Shown here: positions 7,666 to 15,872 of the stretch, one piece after another
Position numbering within the stretch: the first letter of the stretch is position 1
Layout of the letters: each line of letters starts with the position of its first letter
NCBI GenBank assembly: GCA_004321715.1
Contig: SGYN01000019.1
Span: 1 to 33,456, forward strand
DNA from: a bacterium
Lineage (GTDB): Bacteria > Fidelibacterota > Marinisomatia > Marinisomatales > TCS55
Direction of reading: 5' to 3'
Length of the DNA: 33,456 nucleotides
Notes under the pieces: generated by a model
Databases searched by the model: none
Told to the model about the DNA's origin: nothing
The model's input: only the letters and a program-made list of their open reading frames with translations
Position numbers and translations under genes: made by a program

Positions 7666-9078
7666 CTATTTAATGCGTCTACCTTTTGGAGCTCTTGGTT
7701 CATACGGCATAAACGGATAAGAGTTTGGTGATACCAAAGTGCCTGTGGTGAATACAAAAGGTATGTTAGTACCAGATTCGATAGTGATTTCTAATAAACC
7801 AGCTTTATAACCGGTTTCGGGTTTACTAACGTGAAGGTAATAACTATTATTTGATGTAGTATTTATATTATTTGACTTCCAGGTTTTTCCAATAACAGGC
7901 ACACGGAAGTCTCGAGAATTTTCATTTATAGTCTCCCAACTCTTTATTGTATAATTGATATCAGAATTTACGTTTAGATAAATACTATCATTACTCACAT
8001 GCCAGTTGAATTCTGGTATATCACTTTTTGTAATTATTGCATGATAAAAGGCAATGAGACTTTCAGGATTATATGTTCCGGTTAATCCGTGGTTCCCATT
8101 TGGAACATACTGTAAATATTTTTCCCCTACTAAACTATCCCAATAAAATTTCCAGGAGTCCGTTACAAAAAATTCATCTCCCGTTGCATTTATAAGAAAT
8201 TTGGGAGTATCCAATTGATCAATAAAAGAGTATGGTTCAACAAGCTCTAAAAGTCTGTTGTATTCTTCTGATCCCATCCATTCTGTTATTCCTTGGTTTA
8301 CATAATCATCAATTGCAGTAGACCATTTACCATAGCAACGCCAATGATGATCAAATGATGGAATGACATTTAATAAATCAATAACAATTGGAATAATAGC
8401 AACAACTCGATTATCTACAATTGCTGTTGTCCATGTTGTCCAACCTCGTTTTGATGCTCCAGCAACAACAAATTCATCAAGTGTTATGTTAAAATCACCT
8501 GTAATTTTCTGAATTACATCCATTCCTCTTACAACAGCGCGAGTCATAGGTAGGCGAGCAAGCCATGGAATATCCTCATCGCGTGCTCCACCATCGAGAA
8601 ACTTTTTCCATCCATATGCAATGAGATCATCTTCGTATCTATCATTTTTGCTATCATCAGCATAATTTAGAGGTTGAAAAGGTATGTTGCTTATTTCTGC
8701 AACAATGGACTTTGTTTCTAAAGCAGTATTTATAAGTATTTCAGATGCTTTTCTTGGTTCTTGGTCTTTACTCGAACCTCCACCAATCATTAATAGTGCT
8801 TCAGTTTCTAAAACATTATTTGGAACAACTATCGTTATCCAATGCCACCATTCAGTTTGGTTCACTTCTTTTTCTGTCAACCAGGTACCTGAAACCATTT
8901 TTATATAGTATTCTTTCCATCCATCTCCAGAATATATGTCTGCAATTTCGTATTTAAAGGCCGGATCGTGTTTATAAACATATTCTTTTAGATGATTATT
9001 GGTATTTTTCTCACAACTAGGTATAATGATGAAAAGAAATAAAATATATAGAATATTAATAGTTAATTGTTTGATCAT
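7666..9078 (-). CDS. PhoPQ-activated pathogenicity-related (PqaA-like) lipoprotein hydrolase
   Basis: Member of the PqaA/AprA family (PF10142), predicted alpha/beta-hydrolases of unknown substrate. The ATG at 9078 was chosen over an in-frame TTG at 9096. It follows AGGGA and begins a clean lipoprotein signal, MIKQLTINILYILFLFIIIPSC with lipobox Cys22, so the mature protein is probably membrane-anchored outside the cytoplasm. Family landmarks are WWHWITIVVPNN (about 77-88), MIGGGSSKD, ARLPMTRAVVRGMD, and the nucleophile elbow VVAGASKRGWTTW with Ser209. IVIDLLN, NATGDEFF (likely acid residue) and NGNHGL (likely His) follow. It is a single gene on its own strand between nrdJ and a divergent VOC gene. 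The substrate is unknown and the name does not imply pathogenicity. Confidence 0.88.
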   Translation of the reverse strand: MIKQLTINILYILFLFIIIPSCEKNTNNHLKEYVYKHDPAFKYEIADIYSGDGWKEYYIKMVSGTWLTEKEVNQTEWWHWITIVVPNNVLETEALLMIGGGSSKDQEPRKASEILINTALETKSIVAEISNIPFQPLNYADDSKNDRYEDDLIAYGWKKFLDGGARDEDIPWLARLPMTRAVVRGMDVIQKITGDFNITLDEFVVAGASKRGWTTWTTAIVDNRVVAIIPIVIDLLNVIPSFDHHWRCYGKWSTAIDDYVNQGITEWMGSEEYNRLLELVEPYSFIDQLDTPKFLINATGDEFFVTDSWKFYWDSLVGEKYLQYVPNGNHGLTGTYNPESLIAFYHAIITKSDIPEFNWHVSNDSIYLNVNSDINYTIKSWETINENSRDFRVPVIGKTWKSNNINTTSNNSYYLHVSKPETGYKAGLLEITIESGTNIPFVFTTGTLVSPNSYPFMPYEPRAPKGRRIK

Positions 9079-9159
9079 GATTGTTTTCCCTAACAAAAAT
9101 TTATATAATTTACGTATAAATTTTTTATGATTAAGCTATCTTAGAAATTACATTCAACA

Positions 9160-9579
9160 ATGCCTAACCCCTTCCATTTAGCAATAGAAGTTCATAGCTT
9201 GAAAGAAGCTCAAGAATTTTATGGAAATATACTTGGATGCAAAGAAGGTAGAAGAGATTCAAGATGGGTAGATTTTAACCTTTTTGGCCATCAACTAGTA
9301 TGTCACCTAAATTATAAAATGAAACGCTCAAACACATTAAACAATGTTGATGGGAAGAAAGTCCCTGTCCCACATTTTGGAGTTATATTAACAATGGTAG
9401 ATTGGAAAAGTTTAGCTGATCGTTTAAAGAGATATAATATCGTTTTTATAATTGAACCATATATACGTTTTAAAGGATTAGCAGGAGAACAAGCAACAAT
9501 GTTTTTCTCTGATCCAAGTGGTAATTCAATAGAGTTTAAAGCGTTTCGTGATCTAGAGGGAGAATTATTTAAAAAATAA
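9160..9579 (+). CDS. VOC-family protein, COG3565 extradiol dioxygenase-like
   Basis: Small single-domain vicinal-oxygen-chelate protein of 139 residues made of two beta-alpha-beta-beta-beta units. The first has FHLAIEVHSLKEAQEFYG and WVDFNLFGHQLVCHL; the second has VPVPHFGVILTM and FFSDPSGNSIEFKAFRD. His6, His72 and Glu125 sit where VOC enzymes bind a divalent metal. The combination of FGHQLVCH, VPVPHFGV and RFKGLAGEQATMFF is the pattern I recall for COG3565 predicted dioxygenases. No substrate has been established for that group as far as I know. It is divergent from the PqaA-like gene and separated from the next gene by 104 bases. Confidence 0.85.
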   Translation: MPNPFHLAIEVHSLKEAQEFYGNILGCKEGRRDSRWVDFNLFGHQLVCHLNYKMKRSNTLNNVDGKKVPVPHFGVILTMVDWKSLADRLKRYNIVFIIEPYIRFKGLAGEQATMFFSDPSGNSIEFKAFRDLEGELFKK

Positions 9580-9683
9580 TTATATATATTTTATCTTACG
9601 GAAAATAAAAATTTATTTAAGGTCCTTTATCTAAAATAAAAAGCATAATTATTGTTTAGAAAAAATTATATGTAAACTTCCAT
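9580..9683. other. Intergenic region ahead of the phosphomannomutase operon
   Basis: This 104-base AT-only stretch holds a TATCTT hexamer (9592-9597) and a 7-bp inverted repeat AAATAAA/TTTATTT (9603-9609 and 9612-9618). There is no convincing -35 box. It probably contains the promoter of the operon that starts at 9684, but I cannot place it. Confidence 0.3.
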
Positions 9684-11048
9684 ATGGTAAATAAATATAT
9701 TTTCAGAGAGTATGATATAAGAGGAAAAGTAATAGATGATTTTCCTCCTGAAATTGTAATCCAATTGGGTAAAGGTTTTGGTACTTTTGTAAAAAGAAAT
9801 GGTTTTCATGAAATATCCCTGAGTGGTGATATTCGTTTAACAACACCAGACCTCATGGATCAGTTTAAAAAAGGGGTGTTATCAACTGGTGTCGATGTAA
9901 TTAATTTGGGTATATTGCCTACACCAGCAAATTATTACAGCATGTTTAAATTGGAAGTAGGAGGAGCCGTACAGATAACAGGTAGCCATAACCCTCCAGA
10001 ATTTAATGGATTTAAAATGTCTCTTGATCGTAAAGCTGTTTTCGGGAAAAATATACAGGTATTAAGAAAATATATTGATAATGGTGATTTTGATATTGGT
10101 AAAGGAAATGAAATTAAATATGATATAAAATCAGATTATAAGTCTATGATTATTGAAAAAATTAATATTGAGCGACCAATGAAAGTCGTAATAGATTGTG
10201 GTAATGCAGCAGGAGCAATCAATGCACCTGATATTTTTAAAAATTTAAATGTTGAGCTTACAGAACTTTTCTGTGAGCCAGATGGTACCTTTCCAAATCA
10301 TCATCCAGATCCAACAGTAAAAGAAAATCTAAAAGATTTAATACATCTAATGAAATTAGGAAACCATGATATAGGAATAGCATTTGACGGAGATGCAGAC
10401 CGCGTTGGCGTTGTAGATGAAACAGGAGGTATTATATGGGCTGACCAGTTAATGGCTCTATTTTTGCCGGAGATTATACAAAATGGAGAGACGATCTTAT
10501 TTGATGTAAAGTGTTCCCAAGCTTTAGAAGATATGATTTTAAAGCTTGGAGGGAAACCATTAATGTGGAAAACAGGTCACTCATTGATTAAACAGAAAAT
10601 GACTGAATTGGGTTGCAAATTAGGAGGAGAAATGAGCGGTCATATTTTTTTTGCTGATGATTACTATGGTTATGATGATGCAATATATGTTGCTGCACGA
10701 ATAGTTCAGACCCTATCACGTACCAATAAAAAACTATCTGAATTAAAAGAAAATTTACCAAAATATTATTCTACGCCTGAATTGAGGATGACTTGTGAAT
10801 CTGATGAAGAAAAATTTAGAATTGCTAATGAAGCTATTGATTATTTTCAAGAACACTATGATTGTATAACAGTAGATGGCGTACGTATTAAGTTTGGAGA
10901 TGGTTGGGGACTTGTTAGGTCATCTAATACACAACCCGTAATTGTATGTAGATTTGAAGCCAATTCTTCTGAAAGAATGGAGGAAATAAAAAATCTAGTT
11001 CTAAATAAATTACAAACAATTGGCAATATTAAATTTGATGAGCATTGA
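9684..11048 (+). CDS. Phosphomannomutase/phosphoglucomutase
   Basis: Interconverts hexose 1- and 6-phosphates (alpha-D-phosphohexomutase family, AlgC/ManB type), feeding GDP-mannose, glycogen and surface polysaccharide synthesis. All four family loops are visible: the phosphoserine loop TGSHNPPEFNGFK with Ser101, the metal loop FDGDADRVG with D234, D236 and D238, the sugar-specificity loop GEMSGHIFF at about 314-322, and the phosphate loop RSSNTQP at 411-417. The 454-residue length fits the bacterial PMM/PGM group. It overlaps the prenyl synthetase by 11 bases and lies in one operon with a phosphoglucose/phosphomannose isomerase, which supports a mannose/glucose phosphate role. Confidence 0.95.
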   Translation: MVNKYIFREYDIRGKVIDDFPPEIVIQLGKGFGTFVKRNGFHEISLSGDIRLTTPDLMDQFKKGVLSTGVDVINLGILPTPANYYSMFKLEVGGAVQITGSHNPPEFNGFKMSLDRKAVFGKNIQVLRKYIDNGDFDIGKGNEIKYDIKSDYKSMIIEKINIERPMKVVIDCGNAAGAINAPDIFKNLNVELTELFCEPDGTFPNHHPDPTVKENLKDLIHLMKLGNHDIGIAFDGDADRVGVVDETGGIIWADQLMALFLPEIIQNGETILFDVKCSQALEDMILKLGGKPLMWKTGHSLIKQKMTELGCKLGGEMSGHIFFADDYYGYDDAIYVAARIVQTLSRTNKKLSELKENLPKYYSTPELRMTCESDEEKFRIANEAIDYFQEHYDCITVDGVRIKFGDGWGLVRSSNTQPVIVCRFEANSSERMEEIKNLVLNKLQTIGNIKFDEH

Positions 11049-12015
11049 CAACAATTTCTCATCTATTATAAAGGAGATACAGAAAGACATTAATGAAACT
11101 TTAATCAGGTATCCCTTTCCAGATAAACCAAAATATTTATATGATCCATTAAAGTATATTCTTAAAGGTAAAGGGAAACGACTTCGCCCTATTCTATTAA
11201 TACTTACAGGAAATGCGTTTGAATTAGAAGGTAGTGATCTTAAAAACGCGGCCATAGCTGTTGAGCTATTACACAACTTTACCCTTGTTCATGATGATAT
11301 AATGGATAATGATCAAGTGCGGCATGGGCAACCAACTGTTCAAAAAAAATGGGACACATCTACATCAATATTAGCTGGAGATGCAATTTTTGTTGAAGCA
11401 CAACGGTTGGTTGGTAAAATAAATACCAATTCTCAAAAAATTTATAATCGATTTAATGATGTCGCATTAGATGTTTGTGTTGGTCAGGCATATGATAAAG
11501 AATATGAAGGAAAAGTGGAGATTACATTGGATGAATATTTACATATGATTGAAAATAAAACTGGTGCTTTAATTGGCCTTTGCGTTGAGATTCCGGCTCT
11601 TTTATCCAATCAAGATAGTAAGGTATGTGAAGAACTTAGAGATTTTGGTTATAATATTGGCAAATCTTTTCAGATTCAAGATGATATTTTGGAGATATTC
11701 AGTAATACTAAATCTATGGGGAAAAGTCTTGGAAGTGATATTCTTTCAAAAAAACAAACTGCATTAACAATTACAGCTAGAAAAATGGTTCCAAAAGAAT
11801 GGTCTGATTTTTGTTACATAATAAAAGATTATTCGATAGAGCAAATGATTGAATCATTACGTTCATTTTTTATTAAGCACAATATTTATTCTGAAGCGAA
11901 GTCTTTATCTGATAAATATCTGCAAAATGGACTAGATAATTTATTATCTGTTCCAAAAGCCAATAGAAACGAATTAAAGCTGTTTACTAATTATTTAAAA
12001 AATAGAGAATATTAA
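11038..12015 (+). CDS. Polyprenyl (short-chain isoprenyl) diphosphate synthase
   Basis: Trans-isoprenyl diphosphate synthase condensing IPP with allylic diphosphates. The ATG at 11038, inside the end of the preceding gene, is preferred to a TTG at 11020. Motifs: GKGKRLRP (IPP binding, 44-51), the first Asp-rich motif DDIMD (86-90) in LLHNFTLVHDDIMDND, LAGDAIFVEA, and the second motif QIQDDILE (213-219). There is no two-residue insertion in the first motif. An aromatic Phe sits five residues before it, as in archaeal-type geranylgeranyl synthases, which suggests a C15-C20 product, but this is inference. The second motif ends in Glu instead of Asp. 325 residues is normal. Confidence 0.93.
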   Translation: MSIDNNFSSIIKEIQKDINETLIRYPFPDKPKYLYDPLKYILKGKGKRLRPILLILTGNAFELEGSDLKNAAIAVELLHNFTLVHDDIMDNDQVRHGQPTVQKKWDTSTSILAGDAIFVEAQRLVGKINTNSQKIYNRFNDVALDVCVGQAYDKEYEGKVEITLDEYLHMIENKTGALIGLCVEIPALLSNQDSKVCEELRDFGYNIGKSFQIQDDILEIFSNTKSMGKSLGSDILSKKQTALTITARKMVPKEWSDFCYIIKDYSIEQMIESLRSFFIKHNIYSEAKSLSDKYLQNGLDNLLSVPKANRNELKLFTNYLKNREY

Positions 12016-12016
12016 A

Positions 12017-13060
12017 ATGAGTAAATTTATAGACCCACAAGGAATGCAAGATGCTATATATAATTTTGCAGATAATATTAAACACGCATCTGAAATTGGA
12101 GAAAAAATCATATTAAATAATAAATATGACGATATACGCAATATCATTATTGTAGGAATGGGTGGCTCCGCAATAGGAGGAGATATAAATAAAATGCTCC
12201 TTAAAAATGATTTATCTGTTCCGTTGATTGTCTGTCGAAATTATTTTATTCCTAAATGGGCAAATAATCATACGCTAGTGGTTGTTTCATCTTATTCAGG
12301 AGGGACTGAAGAAACTTTAAGTGCATTTAAAGATGCATTATCAAAAGATTGCCAAATTTATGGTATAACTACAGGAGGAAATTTATCAAAAAGACTAAGT
12401 AGTAATGATCTTGATTTCACACTTATTCCATCTGGGTTGCAACCGCGCGCTGCATTAGCATATTCATTTGTTCCAATGCTATATTTATTTTTTCATCTTG
12501 GTTTAATTAAAATTGATCTTAAAGATAAACTTATGAATTCTGTCAAATTATTAAAATCCGTAAGGGATGATTATATTCATGATAATCAAAAAAATCCGAC
12601 TTGGGTGTTATCAAATAAAATTTATAATACTATTCCAATTATTTATGGTGAGACAGACAATACATCGATAATTGCATTAAGATGGTGTAATCAATTATCA
12701 GAAAATAGTAAAATGTTGGCATTCTCTAATGAGCTTCCCGAGTTTAATCATAATGAAATTGTTGGTTGGGAAAACAATCCCAATCTTATAGAAAGGCTTA
12801 GTGTCATTTGGTTAAGTGATCAGAGTGATTATGAAAGGATATCAATGAGACAGAAAATATCAAATAAGATATTAGATACAACTGTAAAAAAACAATTTGA
12901 GATTTCATTAAACGGATCTTCAAGATTTGAGAGGTTACTTCATCTCATTCATTTTGGAGATTGGGTTAGTTTGTGGTGCGCATATTTACATGATACAGAT
13001 CCATCGCCAGTTGATAAAATATCATCATTAAAAAAAGAGCTTACAAATCAAAAATATTAA
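12017..13060 (+). CDS. Bifunctional phosphoglucose/phosphomannose isomerase
   Basis: Interconverts fructose 6-phosphate with glucose 6-phosphate and mannose 6-phosphate; two-SIS-domain family (TIGR02128) first characterised in crenarchaea and also found in bacteria. Visible motifs: GMGGSAIGGD (47-56), VSSYSGGTEETL (90-101), GLQPRAALAYSF, and NELPEFNHNEIVGW. Likely catalytic residues by comparison with the Pyrobaculum enzyme are Glu229, His245 and Lys334 (in PVDKISSLKKEL). It starts one base after the prenyl synthetase stop and pairs with the phosphomannomutase two genes upstream. No other glucose-phosphate isomerase is in the window. Confidence 0.92.
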   Translation: MSKFIDPQGMQDAIYNFADNIKHASEIGEKIILNNKYDDIRNIIIVGMGGSAIGGDINKMLLKNDLSVPLIVCRNYFIPKWANNHTLVVVSSYSGGTEETLSAFKDALSKDCQIYGITTGGNLSKRLSSNDLDFTLIPSGLQPRAALAYSFVPMLYLFFHLGLIKIDLKDKLMNSVKLLKSVRDDYIHDNQKNPTWVLSNKIYNTIPIIYGETDNTSIIALRWCNQLSENSKMLAFSNELPEFNHNEIVGWENNPNLIERLSVIWLSDQSDYERISMRQKISNKILDTTVKKQFEISLNGSSRFERLLHLIHFGDWVSLWCAYLHDTDPSPVDKISSLKKELTNQKY

Positions 13061-13119
13061 TTTTTTGATAAAAAAAGATTAGCGAACGCAGCTTTTGATA
13101 TCCTAAATTGAGTTTATAT

Positions 13120-13659
13120 ATGGTACCTGTTAAAGTACAAAAAATCTCATTTCACCCACCTAGCCGAAGTTATGCGGTCATTTTAACTGAAATTAATGGA
13201 GAAAGAAAATTACCCGTAATAGTAGGATCTTTTGAAGCACAATCTATTGCTTTAGCTATGGAAGCAATGGAGACTCCTCGACCTCTTACACATGACCTAA
13301 TTGGTCTTTTAATTAATGAAATTGATGCTAATCTAGTTGCTGTTAGAATTACAAATATTGAAGATGGTATTTTTTACGCTTCATTAGATATCAATGGTGA
13401 AATTACTGGAAAACGTTCAATTGATTCTAGGCCAAGTGACGCTATTGCCGTAGGATTAAGAATGAAAGCCCCTATTATGATTTCTGATGAATTATTTGAA
13501 GAAGCCGGTCTATCAGAAAGCGAGTATGTATCTAGTAAAAATTCAGATAAAGTGTTATCAGTTAAAGAACTAGAAGATCGTTTACAAATTGCTGTTGATA
13601 ATGAAAAATATGAAGTTGCAGCAAAAATAAGAGATCAAATTAACGATCTGAAAGAATAG
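13120..13659 (+). CDS. Bifunctional nuclease (DUF151/BFN) domain protein with C-terminal UVR motif
   Basis: The first 130 or so residues are a BFN (DUF151) domain: YAVILTEINGERKLPVIVGSFEAQSIALAM, RPLTHDLIGLLI and the conserved SRPSDAIAVGLRMKAPI. Residues after about 145 form a UvrB/UvrC-type coiled segment (KELEDRLQIAVDNEKYEVAAKIRDQINDLK). This two-part architecture is common in Bacteroidetes and related phyla. BFN proteins have reported nuclease activity in plants, but the bacterial role is unsettled. The ATG at 13120 (MVPVKV) is preferred to a TTG at 13108 because it matches usual family starts. Its stop abuts the convergent rnc stop with no gap. Confidence 0.88.
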   Translation: MVPVKVQKISFHPPSRSYAVILTEINGERKLPVIVGSFEAQSIALAMEAMETPRPLTHDLIGLLINEIDANLVAVRITNIEDGIFYASLDINGEITGKRSIDSRPSDAIAVGLRMKAPIMISDELFEEAGLSESEYVSSKNSDKVLSVKELEDRLQIAVDNEKYEVAAKIRDQINDLKE

Positions 13660-14385
13660 TTATTCAATAAGACTTTCTAATGCATTCTGAGCTGCTGATT
13701 GTTCAGCAGTTTTTTTATCAGTACCAATTCCAGTAGGATATTGATCTCCATTAATTGACACATGTATTTCAAATGTTTTTTGATGATCAGGTCCAGATAC
13801 ATTAACAACGTGAAATTTTGGATTATTAATTCCATTTGCATGACAATATTCAATTAATTGACCTTTATAATTAATAGTTTTCCACGCTTCATTTCTATAT
13901 TTCCATATTGTGTTTTTAATCACAGTTTTTGCAGGTTTTATTCCACCATCAAGATATAATGCACCAACAAGTGCTTCTACCAGGTTTGCTTGTTGTTTAT
14001 TCACAACTTTTTCATTATTCAAGTCTACATTTGGTTCTACAATTAAATAATCCATAATATTTAGCATATTTCCTATTTTAGATAAGAAAGATTGTTGTAC
14101 TAAAGCAGATCTTTTTTTTGTTAATAAACCTTCATCTCCATCTGGATAGTAGCGCATTAGTTCCCTACTAATTATAATATCTATAACTGCATCTCCTAAA
14201 AACTCAAGACGTTCATAATTTCCCCGGGGTTCAGATGAAATAGATCGGTGAGTAAAAGCTTGTTCTAGATATTCTATTTTATTAAAACGATATCCTAATA
14301 TCTTTGTTAATTTAGAAAAACGATTTACAGAAGCTGGGAAAAGAAGGGATTTAAAAAAACTAATAATACGAATTAACCACGCCAT
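13660..14385 (-). CDS. rnc: Ribonuclease III
   Basis: Endonuclease for double-stranded RNA (rRNA processing, mRNA decay). The nuclease domain has NYERLEFLGDAVIDIIIS (56-73; E58, E61, D65), DEGLLTKKRSALV (E85) and QANLVEALVGALYLDGG. The C-terminal dsRNA-binding domain (about 170-241) ends in GIGTDKKTAEQSAAQNALESL. At the position of E. coli Asp114 there is Asn134, while the partner Glu117 is kept as Glu137; I recall Asn here in Bacteroidetes homologues too. The N-terminus has an extra hydrophobic stretch of about 20 residues. It overlaps fabF by 13 bases and ends the fab operon, a common arrangement (acpP-fabF-rnc). Confidence 0.95.
   Translation of the reverse strand: MAWLIRIISFFKSLLFPASVNRFSKLTKILGYRFNKIEYLEQAFTHRSISSEPRGNYERLEFLGDAVIDIIISRELMRYYPDGDEGLLTKKRSALVQQSFLSKIGNMLNIMDYLIVEPNVDLNNEKVVNKQQANLVEALVGALYLDGGIKPAKTVIKNTIWKYRNEAWKTINYKGQLIEYCHANGINNPKFHVVNVSGPDHQKTFEIHVSINGDQYPTGIGTDKKTAEQSAAQNALESLIE
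13690..13716 (+). terminator. Intrinsic terminator inside the opposing rnc gene
   Basis: CTGCTGA (13692-13698) pairs perfectly with TCAGCAG (13703-13709) across a four-base TTGT loop and is followed directly by seven T (13710-13716). It lies 33 bases past the BFN stop and reads in the plus direction, so it would end the 9684-13659 operon. The same bases encode KKTAEQSAA of the RNase III dsRBD on the other strand, so part of the symmetry could be coincidental. Confidence 0.5.
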
Positions 14386-15608
14386 TTGCGCAAAGCTATA
14401 ACAGCATTATGGCCACCAAAGCCAAAAGTGTTAGATAATAGAAAATCAACATTATGTTTTTGAGCTGTATTCGGTACATAATCCAAATCACATTCTGGAT
14501 CAGGGGAATTATAATTAATTGTAGGAGGAATTATTTGTTCTTGTAGCACCTTTAAACCAGCGATTGCTTCTATACCGCCACTTGCACCCAATAAATGGCC
14601 TGTCATTGACTTTGACGAGCTAATTTTCAATTGATACGCGTGTTTACCAAAAACAGTTTTTATAGCAGCAGTTTCATTTTTGTCATTGAATGGGGTAGAC
14701 GTTCCATGAGCATTAATATAATTAACATCTGTTGGCTTAGCTTTAGCATCTTTGATTGCTAATTGCATTGCAGAAACAGCACCAGCGCCCCCTTCAGCAG
14801 GTTGCGTAACATGATAGGCATCATTTGTTACACCATACCCGGCAAGTTCGCCTAAAATTGTTGCTCCACGCGCACGCGCGTGTTTTTCAGTTTCTAGAAC
14901 AAGCATACCTGCTCCTTCACCCATAACAAAACCACTTCTATTTTTATCAAATGGACAGCTGGCACTTTGAGGTGGATCTGCGTCATTACATAAAGCACGT
15001 ATTTTTGAAAACCCAGCTAATGGTAAATCACAAACTGATGCTTCTGTACCGCCGGCTATCATAATATCGGACATTCCACTTTGAATAGCTCGTAATGCCA
15101 TTCCAATGGCATCAGTCGCAGAAGCACAAGCAGAAACAATAGTTTGATTTGGACCTTTTAAATTCCATTTAATTGCAATTTGACCCCCAGCAATATTTAC
15201 AATCAATTTCGTAACAAAAAAGGGACTTATGCGCCTAGCCCCACTATTATTGAGAACATCATGTTGATCTAATAATGTATTAATACCACCAATTCCACAT
15301 CCTATCATAACACCTGCACGATTCTGATCGAAACTAAATGAATCTAATCCAGCCATTTGGACCGCTTCATTACAAGCTACTAGAGCATAAATACTGAATG
15401 GATCCAATTTTCGAACTTCTTTACGCTCAAAATGATCTTCCGGATCAAAGTTATTTATCTCTCCAGCAATTTTTACTGGAAAATCAGTTGTATCAAAATG
15501 AGTAATATGATCAATCCCACTTTTACCAGCTACTAATGATTTCCAGTATTCTGGGACACTATTCCCATTAGGAGCTAAAGCACCTATTCCTGTAATAACA
15601 ACGCGCAT
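14373..15608 (-). CDS. fabF: 3-oxoacyl-ACP synthase II
   Basis: Elongating ketoacyl synthase of type II fatty acid synthesis. The thiolase-fold catalytic triad is intact: Cys161 in VSACASATDAIG, His301 in INAHGTSTPFND and His338 in SMTGHLLGASGG, with the conserved Lys333 just before the last His. The Cys-His-His set separates it from the FabH type. The 411-residue length is standard. It is transcribed between acpP and rnc. Confidence 0.97.
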   Translation of the reverse strand: MRVVITGIGALAPNGNSVPEYWKSLVAGKSGIDHITHFDTTDFPVKIAGEINNFDPEDHFERKEVRKLDPFSIYALVACNEAVQMAGLDSFSFDQNRAGVMIGCGIGGINTLLDQHDVLNNSGARRISPFFVTKLIVNIAGGQIAIKWNLKGPNQTIVSACASATDAIGMALRAIQSGMSDIMIAGGTEASVCDLPLAGFSKIRALCNDADPPQSASCPFDKNRSGFVMGEGAGMLVLETEKHARARGATILGELAGYGVTNDAYHVTQPAEGGAGAVSAMQLAIKDAKAKPTDVNYINAHGTSTPFNDKNETAAIKTVFGKHAYQLKISSSKSMTGHLLGASGGIEAIAGLKVLQEQIIPPTINYNSPDPECDLDYVPNTAQKHNVDFLLSNTFGFGGHNAVIALRKWRG

Positions 15609-15617
15609 AGATTAGTT

Positions 15618-15848
15618 TTAACTATTTGATTCTATATATTTTACAGCATCACCAACAGTTGCTAGCTTTTCAGCTTCTTCATCTGGTATTTCAAGATTGA
15701 ATTCTTCTTCTAATTCCATAATAAGCTCAACTGTATCGAGAGAGTCTGCCCCAAGATCATCCATAAATGATGCACTTTCTGTGATTTTATCATCTTCTGC
15801 TCCAAGTTTATCAATGATGATATCTTTTACTTTGTCAAATGTAGACAT
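15618..15848 (-). CDS. acpP: Acyl carrier protein
   Basis: Carries growing acyl chains on a phosphopantetheine arm. It is a 76-residue acidic four-helix protein. The attachment site is Ser36 in [20 protein letters not shown], the canonical DSL motif. A strong AAAGGAG lies nine bases before the ATG, one of the best ribosome binding sites here, consistent with its high demand. It is flanked by fabG and fabF. Confidence 0.98.
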   Translation of the reverse strand: MSTFDKVKDIIIDKLGAEDDKITESASFMDDLGADSLDTVELIMELEEEFNLEIPDEEAEKLATVGDAVKYIESNS

Positions 15849-15872
15849 ATTATTATTCTCCTTTATATTTAG

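Noticed and set aside
13633-13656. Minus-strand terminator for rnc inside the BFN gene
   Set aside because: A weak AGATC/GATCT stem followed by TTATTTTT exists, but the stem is only 5 bp with an 8-base loop and low GC.
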